Source of the DNA: Hamadaea tsunoensis DSM 44101
GTDB taxonomy: Bacteria > Actinomycetota > Actinomycetes > Mycobacteriales > Micromonosporaceae
Direction of reading: 5' to 3'
NCBI RefSeq assembly: GCF_000428945.1
Contig: NZ_AUAX01000019.1
Span: 186,001 to 250,000 of the forward strand
Length of the DNA stretch: 64,000 nt
This document shows, piece by piece, positions 8,393-16,735 of the stretch (within the stretch, counting starts at the first letter, position 1; each line of letters starts with the position of its first letter). The notes under the pieces were generated by a model. That model was not told the origin of the DNA, did no database searches, and saw only the letters and a list, made by a program, of their open reading frames with translations. The position numbers and the translations under genes are program-made.

Positions 8393-9580
8393 TTATCGGA
8401 GAGTGACCGGCAGCCGCTCATAACCGCGCAGAACCAGCCGGTCGCGGCGTACCGCCGGGGCGCCGAGAGCGATCCGGGGAAACCTGCCGAGCAGTAACGG
8501 GAAGGCGATCCGGCCCTCCAGCCGGGCCAGGGCGGCGCCGAGGCAGAAGTGCGCTCCCGCGCCGAACGACAGCGGCGTGTTGTCCGGACGGTCCGGGTCG
8601 AACACCGCAGGATCGTTGAACCGCAAGGGATCCCGGTTGGCCGCGCCGATCAGGACGGTGACGGCCGTGCGGTGGTCCGCCGTCACCGCACCGATCTCGG
8701 TGGCCTCCGCCGGTACGCGTGTCGTCATCTGCACGGGCGGGTCGAACCGCAGGAACTCCTCGACGAGCGGCTGCGCGTACGCGGGGTCGGACCGCAACCG
8801 CAGTTGTGATTCCGGCCGCTGAAGAAGAATCGAGATTCCGTTGCCGATCAGATTCGTGGTCGTCTCGTGACCGGCCAGGAGCAGCAGGGCCAGATTGCCG
8901 AGCAGCTCGGCCCCGGACAGCCCCTCCGCGTGCGCGAGCTCGCTGGTCAGATCGTCGGTCGGCGTACGCAGCCGGTCGGCGACCAGCCCGATGAAGTAGT
9001 CGCGCAGTTCCCGGGCGGCCGCGTCGGCCCGGTCGGCGCCGTCGGCGGTCTGCGCGTACTCGACGGTCTCGGCGAAGTCGAGCGCGACCGGGCGGAACCA
9101 GGCGCGGTCGGACTCGGGTACGCCGAGCAGCTCGCAGATCACGGTGACCGGCAGCGGGACGGCGAAGGCGGCCATGAGGTCGACGGCGGCGTCGGCCGCG
9201 GCCGCTTCGGCGAGGTGCTCGGCCTGGGCGGTGACGGCGTCGGCCAGCCCGGCGACGCGGCGGGGCGTGAAGGCGGCGCTGACGATGCGGCGCATCCGCC
9301 GGTGATCGGGCTGGTTGGTGTTGAGCAGGGAGTCGGTCATCAGGCGCTGCGCCGGGCGGTCGGCCCACTCGGGACCGGCCACCCGCAGCAGCATCGCCCG
9401 GTCGACCACCCGCATCCCGGGGTCGCGCAGGACGGCGTCGGCCTCGGCGTACCCGGTGACGACGACCTGCTCCCCGAAATCGGCGACCGGCCCGGCGGCG
9501 CGGATCGCCTCGTACAGCGGGTACGGGTCGCGGCGGCCCTCGGCGGTCATCAGCATCGACATCGCGGTGAGTGCGTCCAT
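8393..9580 (-). CDS. Cytochrome P450 (CYP107/105-like)
   Basis: 395 residues, soluble bacterial class I P450. Key elements are present: I-helix oxygen-binding AGHETTT at 236-242, K-helix ExxR (Glu275-Arg278), and heme-binding loop FGAGAHFCLG with proximal Cys near 346. It needs a ferredoxin and reductase, none of which is adjacent. The frame is open upstream to 9664, but that part is translated from a palindromic repeat, so the start is placed at the ATG at 9580. The substrate is unknown. No biosynthetic cluster surrounds it, so a stand-alone detoxifying or catabolic monooxygenase is as likely as a tailoring enzyme. Confidence 0.88.
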   Translation of the reverse strand: MDALTAMSMLMTAEGRRDPYPLYEAIRAAGPVADFGEQVVVTGYAEADAVLRDPGMRVVDRAMLLRVAGPEWADRPAQRLMTDSLLNTNQPDHRRMRRIVSAAFTPRRVAGLADAVTAQAEHLAEAAAADAAVDLMAAFAVPLPVTVICELLGVPESDRAWFRPVALDFAETVEYAQTADGADRADAAARELRDYFIGLVADRLRTPTDDLTSELAHAEGLSGAELLGNLALLLLAGHETTTNLIGNGISILLQRPESQLRLRSDPAYAQPLVEEFLRFDPPVQMTTRVPAEATEIGAVTADHRTAVTVLIGAANRDPLRFNDPAVFDPDRPDNTPLSFGAGAHFCLGAALARLEGRIAFPLLLGRFPRIALGAPAVRRDRLVLRGYERLPVTLR

Positions 9581-9616
9581 GACCCCGATCCTGCCCGTTC
9601 CCCGCCCGGGCGCCCA

Positions 9617-9703
9617 CCCCAAGATCCCGTTTGGATCAGGGAAATCACCCGAATCTTGGGCCAAGATTACGTGCGAAACCCTGATCCAAACGGGATCTTG
9701 GGG
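9617..9703. repeat. Family A palindromic repeat, copy 1
   Basis: Perfect 25-base arms (9617-9641 and 9679-9703) containing AAGATCCCGTTTGGATCAGG, with an inner palindrome AATCTTGGGCCAAGATT at 9652-9668. It starts right behind the stop of the GH105 gene and could form a long hairpin in its transcript. Five more copies lie in the window, near 32.4, 36.4, 44.9, 50.6 and 54.8 kb. Confidence 0.85.
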
Positions 9704-9705
9704 GG

Positions 9706-11226
9706 CTAGCGGAGCTGCTCGTTCATGATCAGGAAGGCGCCGAGCCCGTGGAAGTCGTTCGTCGCCCGGGTCCGGCCGATGTAGTACGCGTAGTCACCCA
9801 CACTCGTACCGATGCTGATGTCCGTCAGGTAGGTCAGGTTGTCGGAGTGCAACGAGATCTTCTGCAGCACGCCGGCGTACCCGCGGTCGGCGACCGGCTG
9901 GTACTGCGTACCGACGTAGCCCTTCGCGACCGCCTTGTCGACCGCGTACGCGAACATCGCCGAGCACGACGTCTCCGTCCAGTTCCCGGCCTGCGTACCC
10001 TTGTCGACGACCTGGAACCAGCGCCCGGTGGCGGGGTCCTGATAGGACGCGTACGCCGGGACCAGTGTCTGCAGCACGGACACGAGCGACGACCGGCGGG
10101 GCTGGTTCGCCGGCAGGACGTCGAGGATCTGCGCGGTCGCCATGCCGAACCAGCCGACGGCCCGGCACCACGACTCGGCCGACTGGTGCGTCGAGGGGTT
10201 GGCCCAGCTCTCGCTGCCGTCCTCGTCCCAGGCGTGCTTGAGCAGCCCGTTCGTCGCCTTCAGGTGGCTGTAGTAGATCTGGATCTGGCGGGCCGCCTCG
10301 TCGGTCGCGGTCGCGTCGCCCACCACCGCGCCGTACTCGGCCAGGAACGGGAAGGCCATGAACGCGCCGTCGTCCCACAGCTGCCCGGTCCGGTCCGTCG
10401 AGTGCCAGAAGCCCCCATCGGTCGTACGCGGATAGGTGGTCAACCGGTTGCGGATCGTGGCCGCCGCGGTCCTGTACTTCTGCTGGCCCGTCTCCGTGTA
10501 GAGGATGAGCAGCAGCCGGCCGCCGAGCATGTTGTCGAGGCTGTTGAACGACACGCTGATCGAACCGTTCGAGCCCACGAACCGGTCCACCCACGCCTTG
10601 ATGTACGCCAGCAGCGCCGGGTCGTGCGTCCGCTGGTAGTACAGGTACTGGCCGTAGAGGTACAGCACGACCGGATAGCTCCAGGAGCCGAGGGTCGCGG
10701 GCGTGTACCGCTGCATCGTGGAGCGGACGACCTCGGCCGTCCAGTCCGTGCCGGGCGGCGGTCCCGAGCCGTCGTCGACCGTCAGCGAGTCCAGGTTCGC
10801 CAGGCCGTCGACGGTCGTCGAGGTCACGCGTACGCGGTTCGTCCCGGCGGCCAGCGTCACCGGCACCGACTGGGTGGACCAGGTGTTCCAGTCGACGGTG
10901 GACGGAAAGGACGGCGTGGCGACCGTCGTTCCGTTGAGGGCCACCGTGGCCGGCCGGCCCGCGGCGACGCCCTCGCTGTAGCGGATCACGAGGGTGACCG
11001 CCGAGGCCGAGGTCGCCGGAACACTCCACTCCACGTACGCGCCGGCCTCGTTGGTGCTGTTGACGAAACCGGAGCCGGTGTAGCCGGTGTGGTCGGCGTC
11101 CACCGTGCCGTGGAAGACCGTGGCGCTCTCCGCCTCGTACACGGTGGACAGAGCCGACGCCGGTGTCGGCACAGCGATCACGCCGGCCGCGAGGACGCCG
11201 GCGAGGATCAGGGGAAGGGGACGCAT
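9706..11226 (-). CDS. Secreted CBM35-GH105 (unsaturated rhamnogalacturonyl hydrolase-like)
   Basis: 506 residues. A signal peptide ends near residue 26 (PTPASA). Residues ~28-155 are a CBM35-type beta-sandwich (YEAESATVFHG, TGYTGSGFVN, NLDSLTVDDG). The remainder is an (alpha/alpha)6 barrel of family GH105/YteR with WDDGAFMAFPFLAEY and ESWCRAVGWFGMA, regions that carry the catalytic Asp in known members. These enzymes remove unsaturated galacturonyl residues from oligosaccharides released by pectin lyases. Most characterised GH105 enzymes are cytoplasmic, so a secreted, CBM-tagged form is noteworthy. It follows the ABC permease gene by 16 bases with a GGAGG ribosome site, so it belongs to the importer operon. 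Confidence 0.82.
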   Translation of the reverse strand: MRPLPLILAGVLAAGVIAVPTPASALSTVYEAESATVFHGTVDADHTGYTGSGFVNSTNEAGAYVEWSVPATSASAVTLVIRYSEGVAAGRPATVALNGTTVATPSFPSTVDWNTWSTQSVPVTLAAGTNRVRVTSTTVDGLANLDSLTVDDGSGPPPGTDWTAEVVRSTMQRYTPATLGSWSYPVVLYLYGQYLYYQRTHDPALLAYIKAWVDRFVGSNGSISVSFNSLDNMLGGRLLLILYTETGQQKYRTAAATIRNRLTTYPRTTDGGFWHSTDRTGQLWDDGAFMAFPFLAEYGAVVGDATATDEAARQIQIYYSHLKATNGLLKHAWDEDGSESWANPSTHQSAESWCRAVGWFGMATAQILDVLPANQPRRSSLVSVLQTLVPAYASYQDPATGRWFQVVDKGTQAGNWTETSCSAMFAYAVDKAVAKGYVGTQYQPVADRGYAGVLQKISLHSDNLTYLTDISIGTSVGDYAYYIGRTRATNDFHGLGAFLIMNEQLR

Positions 11227-11242
11227 CGAACCTCCGTTGGGG

Positions 11243-12115
11243 TCATCCCTTGATCGCGCCGCTCGTGAGGCCCCGGACGAACTGGCGCTGGAAGGCCAGG
11301 AACGCCAGGACCGAGGGGAGCAGCGCGAGCAGTGCCGCCGCCAGCAGGACGCCGATCCCGACCTCTTCGTCGCCGCGCAGCGTACGCAGCGCGATCGGCA
11401 GTGTGTACTGGGGCGAGTCCGTCGCGACGATCAGCGGGAGCAGGTACTGGTCCCAGATCATCGTGAAGCCGAAGACGCCGATGACGCCGAGCGCGGGCCG
11501 GCACATCGGCAGAATGATCGAGAAGAACGTCCGCAGCTCGCCCGCGCCGTCGATCCGGGCCGCCTCCTCCAGCTCGATCGGCACCTCCTTCATGAACTCG
11601 GTCATGACGAGGATCGAGAAGCCCCAGGCCGCGACGGGCAGGATCATGCCGGCGTACGAGCCGATGAGGTCGAGGTGCACGACGGGCAGGTCGGCCAGCA
11701 CCACCGAGAGCGGAACGGCCAGCACCTCCTCGGGCAGCATCATCGTGCTGAGGATGAGCAGCATGACGATCGCGGCCCCGCGCAGCCGTTTGCGCGCCAG
11801 GCTGTACGCCGCGAAGATGCTGACCATGATCTGCAGCAGCAGCCCGACGCCGACCACGACGAACGAGTTGAGCAGGTAGCCGAAGACGTTCCGGTCGGCC
11901 GCGCGGCGGAAGTTCTCCAGCGTCAGGCCGTGCTCGGGGACGAGGGTGAACTGCGTCGGATCGACGATCTTGCTGAAGGCCCCCCAGAGTACGCCGAGCA
12001 GCGGGCCGGCGAACACGACGGTCATCGTCGCGTACAGGAGAATCTTGAGGATGACGGCCAGCGGGCCGCGGCGCGCGTCGAGGCCCAGGACGCTGTCGTA
12101 ACGGTCGCCCATCAT
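11243..12115 (-). CDS. Carbohydrate ABC transporter permease (MalG-type)
   Basis: 290 residues, six membrane segments, with the EAA loop (EEAARIDGAGELRTFFSIILPMC) that docks on the ATPase. This is the second permease of a CUT1 sugar importer. The start ATG at 12115 overlaps the stop of the first permease (ATGATGG). No ATPase gene lies nearby, so the transporter probably shares a general MsiK-like ATPase encoded elsewhere, as is known for actinomycete CUT1 systems. Confidence 0.9.
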   Translation of the reverse strand: MMGDRYDSVLGLDARRGPLAVILKILLYATMTVVFAGPLLGVLWGAFSKIVDPTQFTLVPEHGLTLENFRRAADRNVFGYLLNSFVVVGVGLLLQIMVSIFAAYSLARKRLRGAAIVMLLILSTMMLPEEVLAVPLSVVLADLPVVHLDLIGSYAGMILPVAAWGFSILVMTEFMKEVPIELEEAARIDGAGELRTFFSIILPMCRPALGVIGVFGFTMIWDQYLLPLIVATDSPQYTLPIALRTLRGDEEVGIGVLLAAALLALLPSVLAFLAFQRQFVRGLTSGAIKG

Positions 12116-12987
12116 GCGGCACCCCGGCGGCGGACGAGCCGGACGGCGAGCGTGAGCACGACGGTGGCGAGGAAGAGCACGACGGACCCGGCGGCCGCCA
12201 CGCCCAGCTCGCCCTGCTGGAGGCCGAGCTTGTAGATCAGGGTCATGAGCACCTCGGTGGAGCCGTTGGGCGCGCCGTTGGTGAGCAGGAAGACCTCGGT
12301 GAACACGCGCAGCCCGCGGATGGCGGCGAGAATGAACAGGATGCCGAACACGCCGCGCAGCGACGGCAGCGTGACGTGCCGGAACCGGCCCCACGTGGTG
12401 GCGCCGTCCACAGCGGACGCCTCGTAGAGCGTGCGGTCGACGCCGGCCAGGCCGGCCAGGATGATCATCATGTCGTAGGGGGCGCCCTTCCAGACGCCGA
12501 CGGCCATGATGGACAGCAGCGAGCTGTGCTCGTTCGCGAGGAACGGCAGGGGACCGAGGCCGACCCAGCCGAGAACGGTGTTCAGCGGGCCGTTGTCGGC
12601 CGGGTAGTACAGGATGCGCCAGACCTCGGCGACCACGGCCAGCGTCGTGACCACGGGCAGGAACGCCGCCGTACGCACGAACCACAGGTATTTCGCGCGT
12701 CCCTCGACGAGCAGCGCGAGAACGAGCCCGAGCAGCATGGAGCCGGCCGTCACACCGACGGTCAGCAGGGCGCTGTGCCAGATGGCGGCGGTGAACCGCT
12801 CGTCGCTGACGATGGTCCTGTAGTTGTCGAGCCCCACCCACTCGTCCCCGAGATACGTACGCACCTCGTACAGGCTCATGCGCAGCGCGGTGGCCATGGG
12901 GATGAACTTGAAATAGAGGAAGAGCACGAGCGCCGGGGCGAGGAAGCCCCAGGCGACCAGGGTGCTCTTCAGGCGATGGCTCGCCAT
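12112..12987 (-). CDS. Carbohydrate ABC transporter permease (MalF-type)
   Basis: 291 residues with six membrane helices and the EAA motif YEASAVDGATTWGRFRHVTLP. First permease of the CUT1 importer. It follows the substrate-binding protein gene after 66 bases that hold a 15-bp stem-loop, and overlaps the next permease by four bases. Together with the lipoprotein and the GH105 enzyme it should import pectin-derived or related oligosaccharides; the substrate is inferred from the enzyme in the operon. Confidence 0.9.
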   Translation of the reverse strand: MASHRLKSTLVAWGFLAPALVLFLYFKFIPMATALRMSLYEVRTYLGDEWVGLDNYRTIVSDERFTAAIWHSALLTVGVTAGSMLLGLVLALLVEGRAKYLWFVRTAAFLPVVTTLAVVAEVWRILYYPADNGPLNTVLGWVGLGPLPFLANEHSSLLSIMAVGVWKGAPYDMMIILAGLAGVDRTLYEASAVDGATTWGRFRHVTLPSLRGVFGILFILAAIRGLRVFTEVFLLTNGAPNGSTEVLMTLIYKLGLQQGELGVAAAGSVVLFLATVVLTLAVRLVRRRGAA

Positions 12988-13008
12988 GGGTGCCCTCTTT
13001 TCTGGGGG

Positions 13009-13049
13009 CTCCGGCCCGGGCGCCCGGAATTGTCGCGCCCGGGCCGGAG
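13009..13049 (-). terminator. Stem-loop between binding-protein and permease genes
   Basis: Perfect 15-bp stem: CTCCGGCCCGGGCGC at 13009-13023 and its complement at 13035-13049, with an 11-base loop. It has no T-run. Placed between a solute-binding-protein gene and its permeases, it likely acts as a partial terminator or 3' stabiliser that lets the binding protein be made in excess. Confidence 0.7.
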
Positions 13050-13053
13050 AGGG

Positions 13054-14394
13054 TCAGGAAGCCAGGGCCTTCTGCTTGGTCAGCTCCGCGCCAAGCTGAT
13101 CCGAGAGCTTGGCCATGGCCTGCCTGACGTCGGTGGCGCAGTTCGCCATGACGGCGTTGAGCCCGTCGGCGGTCTCCTGCCGGAACGGCGCCCAGTTGGG
13201 CACCGAGGGGGTGTAGACGCTGGAGGAGTCGTAGGCCTGCTGGAAGACCTGCCAGCGCGGGTCCTGCCGGACCTTGGCCATGTCGACGTCCTTGTTCGCG
13301 GGCAGCCGGACGATCGCGCCGGCCTTGTCGCCGTTCATGCCGATCGTCTGGCCCTCCACGGAGGACGCGAACTCGGCGAACTTGAGCTGCCCGTCCTGGT
13401 TCTTCGAACCGGCCATCAGGTAGACGTGCTCGCCCTCGGCCAGCGTGCCCGGCCCGCCGGACGGCCCGGCCGGCAGCGGGATCGCCTCGATCTTGTCGCT
13501 GCCCAGGCTCGCCACGAACCGGGCCAGCACGTACGGTCCGGTGAGGTAGATGCCGGCGATGCCCTTCTCGAACACCTCGTGGGCGACCGTGGTGTTGTTG
13601 TTGACCGCGCCCGGGTTCACCGTCTTCGCCACGCAGAACTGGTCCTGCAGGAACTTGACCGCCTCGACGGTCTTGTCCCCGGCGACCGCCGGCTTCCAGT
13701 GGCCGGTACCCGCCTCGGTCAGGAAGTCGCCGCCGTTGCCCCAGATGAACGTCGAGGCGTACCAGGACATGTAGCCGCGCTGCGTGGTGCCGGGGATGTC
13801 GAAGCCGTACGTGTCCTTCTTGCCGTCGCCGTCCGGATCCTGCTCGGTGAACGCCTTGGCCATCGCGGCCACGTCCGCCCACGTCCGCGGAACGGGCAGG
13901 TTCAGCTTCTTACGCCAGTCGGCGCGTACGAGCATGACGAAGGACTGCGCGGAGAAGGGGACCGCGTAGTACTTGCCGTCGGCCGCGGTGGCCGCCTTCC
14001 ACGTACGCTCCTGCAGCTTGTCGGCGCCCGGGAAGGAAGCGCGGTCGACCTCGCGCAGCCAGCCCTGGCTCTGCATGTTGCCCAGCTGGGCGGTGTCGTT
14101 GATGACGATGTCCGGCAGCTTGTGCTGGGCACCCTGCTGCTGCAGCTTCGTCTCGAAGTCGTCGAAGATCGCCGTGACGTGCGCCGGTACGCCCGTCTTG
14201 GCGGTGTAGGCGGCGGCGAGCCGCTGCGCGGTCTTGGCCGAGTCGGAATCGGGCGCCTGCCGGATCCAGATGTCGATCTGCGCCTTGGCGTCCTGGCGGG
14301 TGTCGCCCGAAGGCGTGGATGAGCAGGCCACGAGTGCCACGGCGAGCGTGGGCACCGCGAGAAGGCGCAATACGCCTCCGGAACGGCTGGGCAT
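13054..14394 (-). CDS. Sugar ABC transporter substrate-binding lipoprotein
   Basis: 446 residues. A lipoprotein signal peptide with lipobox LVAC (Cys24) anchors it outside the cell. The mature part is a family-1 extracellular solute-binding protein (MalE-like), with PDIVINDTAQLG and the GIAGIYLTGPYVLARF strand pattern of the family. The ATG at 14394 is preferred over the adjoining GTG at 14397 because AGGAGA lies five bases upstream of it. It heads the operon binding protein - two permeases - GH105, and a clear promoter lies upstream. Confidence 0.9.
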   Translation of the reverse strand: MPSRSGGVLRLLAVPTLAVALVACSSTPSGDTRQDAKAQIDIWIRQAPDSDSAKTAQRLAAAYTAKTGVPAHVTAIFDDFETKLQQQGAQHKLPDIVINDTAQLGNMQSQGWLREVDRASFPGADKLQERTWKAATAADGKYYAVPFSAQSFVMLVRADWRKKLNLPVPRTWADVAAMAKAFTEQDPDGDGKKDTYGFDIPGTTQRGYMSWYASTFIWGNGGDFLTEAGTGHWKPAVAGDKTVEAVKFLQDQFCVAKTVNPGAVNNNTTVAHEVFEKGIAGIYLTGPYVLARFVASLGSDKIEAIPLPAGPSGGPGTLAEGEHVYLMAGSKNQDGQLKFAEFASSVEGQTIGMNGDKAGAIVRLPANKDVDMAKVRQDPRWQVFQQAYDSSSVYTPSVPNWAPFRQETADGLNAVMANCATDVRQAMAKLSDQLGAELTKQKALAS

Positions 14395-14453
14395 CACCGT
14401 CTCCTGTTCATGTATGTGGACGGGTGTCGGAAGGATGGAATCAGTTCGTAGGA

Positions 14454-14482
14454 AGGTTACGAGTACCCATCCCTGACGTCAA
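14454..14482 (-). promoter_or_regulatory. Sigma70-type promoter of the ABC/GH105 operon
   Basis: On the minus strand, TTGACG (14482-14477) is followed after 17 bases by TAACCT (14459-14454), a good match to a housekeeping -35/-10 pair. It sits about 60 bases upstream of the binding-protein start. Confidence 0.65.
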
Positions 14483-14529
14483 GACACCCATCGATACCTC
14501 AATCAGCCAGGTCGCCATAGCGGAATGAA

Positions 14530-14545
14530 TTGTCAGACTGACTGT
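14530..14545. promoter_or_regulatory. Palindromic operator candidate upstream of the pectin-type operon
   Basis: The core GTCAGACTGAC at 14532-14542 is a perfect palindrome, about 50 bases upstream of the -35 element. A very similar site (core AGACTGACT) lies at the transcription start of the secreted sugar dehydrogenase gene near 21.4 kb, which suggests one regulator for both carbohydrate genes. Confidence 0.45.
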
Positions 14546-14607
14546 CTATCCTCACCCATGGACATGTCAAGATGCCCCACCCTTCCGTCCGCGCAGCCCC
14601 CGATCCC

Positions 14608-14681
14608 CGACGATCTTGCGCGAATGTCCGGGCTATTCGGGCATACTTCGCGTAATTCGGGACATTCGCGCAAGATCGCCG
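14608..14681. repeat. Family B palindromic repeat, copy 2
   Basis: Inverted arms of 19 bases, CGATCTTGCGCGAATGTCC at 14611-14629 and its complement at 14660-14678. Same arm sequence as the copies near 6.4 and 34.6 kb; the central bases differ. Confidence 0.8.
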
Positions 14682-14691
14682 GGGTCGGGAG

Positions 14692-14745
14692 GCCGGAACG
14701 GTCTCCCGCGCGAGGAGCGGAGGTGAGATCGACGGACCCGGGACA
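14692..14745. repeat. Fragment of the family E composite repeat
   Basis: This stretch (core GGTCTCCCGCGCGAGGAGCG, then GAGATCGAC and ACCCGGG) matches the outer end of the right arm of the composite element at 18.6-18.7 kb. A second fragment of that arm (GGACGGTTGCGACAAAG type) lies at 15149-15176, on the other side of the family C repeat, so parts of the composite have been shuffled here. Confidence 0.65.
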
Positions 14746-14804
14746 AAAAGATCTTGATTCTAGAAAGGGCTCTTCGGTCGCTTGTGTGGGTCCGGATCGC
14801 CCCT

Positions 14805-15099
14805 GGACCTCGATCCAGTGCCCGGATGCTGTAGTGGTTGATCTCCACGGCTTGATCAAGTTCCCTGGAGCTGCAGAATCGGCCCGTTTTCTGCAGAATC
14901 CGGGAACTTGATCATGATTTCCGTCGTGAGCGACTAGCCTCAGCCGCAGAGTGATCATTTACCGCTATTTCGGCAGTCCGCGGCGTGTCTCCTTGATCAA
15001 ATACCGGCTATCCGGCAGGGGGGTGCACTCTCGCCGTAATGACGGTATTTGATCAAGGTAATCGGCGTCGTGATGCCGCAATAGTGGTATTTGATCAAG
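14805..15099. repeat. Family C multi-hairpin repeat, copy 2
   Basis: Closely matches 24-320 along its whole length, including the TGATCAAGTTCC inverted arms, the CTGCAG pair and several TTGATCAA cores. Compensating substitutions in some arms keep pairing, which favours a structural role. The whole interval 14546-15457 holds repeats and no supported gene. The leader of the transpeptidase gene (15177-15443) shows nothing recognisable apart from a ribosome site. Confidence 0.75.
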
Positions 15100-15457
15100 T
15101 CTTCGAGCCCGCAACGGGGCTGCCGTCCGCGAACGAGGTCGGCACGTTCCATACCGGACGGTTGCGACAAAGCCCGGATCACATGAGGAACCGATCCGTT
15201 GCGATCCCGAACCAGACGATCGCCGCAGGAGCCGCCCACACATACGGGCGGGGAGCCCTGGAAAGATGGTCCCGCCGGGGCCTGCGAGCAGGCGCGTTCC
15301 CGGCGGGCGTGAAGGTAGACGTCGGCTGCCCCGGGGATGGTTGCCACTCCCAGCGGATTGTGATCTCAGTTGGTCCGTCCGGCGGAGGGCAAGGCATACC
15401 GGACGGGGTGTCGCGGCGGGGGCGGCGTTGAGTACCCTTCCGGCGGGAGGATCCGAC

Positions 15458-16714
15458 ATGCGCCGCCGTACCGTTCTCATCTCAGCCGCCGGAGCGGCGA
15501 CCGCCGCCGCGACCGCGAGCCTGCTTTCCGCGTGCAAGAGCGACGACCAGCCTGCCTGGAGTCAGCCGAGCACCGGCTCGTCCGCGAGCCCCGTGGGTGA
15601 CGCGAGCCCCGCACCGGGTGACGCGGCATTCTCGATCGTGCCCGCGGCCGGAGCCACCGGCGTCTCGCCGGGCGAGCCCGTCGTCGTGACCGCGACCAAC
15701 GCCACCCTGACGACCGTCGCCGTGACCAACAGCGGCAAGGCGGTCGTGGGCACGCTCGACGCGGACGGCAAGACCTGGCGGAGCACCGGGCCGCTGGGTT
15801 ACAACCGCACCTATCAGGTGACGGCCTCCGGCACGGGCGCCGACGGGCAGACCGTGCAGAAGACCGGGAGCTTCACCACGGTCAAGCCGGGCTCGACGGC
15901 CAGCGTGACCTTCCAGGCGAACGCCATGACCTCGCTGCAGAACGGCGCCACCTACGGCGTCGGCCAGGTCGTCATCGCGCGGTTCAGCAAGACCCCGTCG
16001 GACAAGACGGCGGCGCTGCGGGCGATCGAGATCACCAGCGAGCCGGCGGTCGAGGGCCGTTGGTACTGGGTCGATTCGCGTACCGCGCACTATCGGCCGG
16101 AGCAGTACTGGGTCAAGGGCACCAAGGTCAGCGTGCACGCCAACATGGTCGGCGCCAACCTCGGCAAGGGGGTCTACGGCGACGCCAACAAGGCGCTCAC
16201 GTTCACGATCGGGCCGGCCCGGATCGCGATCGCCGAGAACAAGACCCACCGCATGATCGTCACGATCGACGGCGTACAGGTGAAGAACATCCCGATCAGC
16301 ATGGGCAAGGACGGCTACGTCACCACCGCCACCGGTGACAAGGTCCTGTTCCCGACCCGCTCGGGGACGCACGTCGTCATGAGCCGCGAGCTCGAGCACC
16401 AGATGTCGTCGGCGAGCTACGGGGTCACCGACCCGAAGAACCCGAACTACTACGACGAGCTGATCAAGCTGTGCTGCCGCATCTCGTACAGCGGCGAGTT
16501 CGTGCACGCGGCGCCGTGGAGCGTCGGCTCGCAGGGCAAGCGGAACGTCTCGCACGGCTGCATCAACATCAGCACGCCGAACGCCCAGTGGTTCTACGAC
16601 AACTTCCGGCTCGGCGACGTCGTCGTCGTCCGCAACACCGGGCGGGCCCAGCAGATCGGCGACAGCGCCGGCGCCGTCTGGGACATTCCGTGGAACAAGA
16701 TGATCGCCGTCTGA
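15458..16714 (+). CDS. L,D-transpeptidase lipoprotein (YkuD domain)
   Basis: 418 residues. The signal peptide has a lipobox LSAC (Cys26), so the enzyme is tethered outside the membrane. Ig-like domains (Big_10 type) occupy about residues 55-250, followed by a YkuD catalytic domain with the signature SHGCINI (catalytic Cys near 368, His near 366). It makes 3-3 cross-links between meso-diaminopimelate residues of peptidoglycan, as in mycobacterial Ldt proteins of the same layout. GGGAGG seven bases upstream of the ATG at 15458 fixes the start. It is followed by an unrelated TetR gene after 21 bases. Confidence 0.92.
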   Translation: MRRRTVLISAAGAATAAATASLLSACKSDDQPAWSQPSTGSSASPVGDASPAPGDAAFSIVPAAGATGVSPGEPVVVTATNATLTTVAVTNSGKAVVGTLDADGKTWRSTGPLGYNRTYQVTASGTGADGQTVQKTGSFTTVKPGSTASVTFQANAMTSLQNGATYGVGQVVIARFSKTPSDKTAALRAIEITSEPAVEGRWYWVDSRTAHYRPEQYWVKGTKVSVHANMVGANLGKGVYGDANKALTFTIGPARIAIAENKTHRMIVTIDGVQVKNIPISMGKDGYVTTATGDKVLFPTRSGTHVVMSRELEHQMSSASYGVTDPKNPNYYDELIKLCCRISYSGEFVHAAPWSVGSQGKRNVSHGCINISTPNAQWFYDNFRLGDVVVVRNTGRAQQIGDSAGAVWDIPWNKMIAV

Positions 16715-16735
16715 CCGCTGCCTTACCGTAGGCGG

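Noticed and set aside
9581-9664. N-terminal extension of the P450
   Set aside because: The extension is translated from a family A palindrome; the same peptide-like sequence appears in unrelated frames at other copies.
14525-14911. 128-residue ORF between the ABC operon and the transpeptidase
   Set aside because: It is made of family B and E repeat sequence and lacks a ribosome site.
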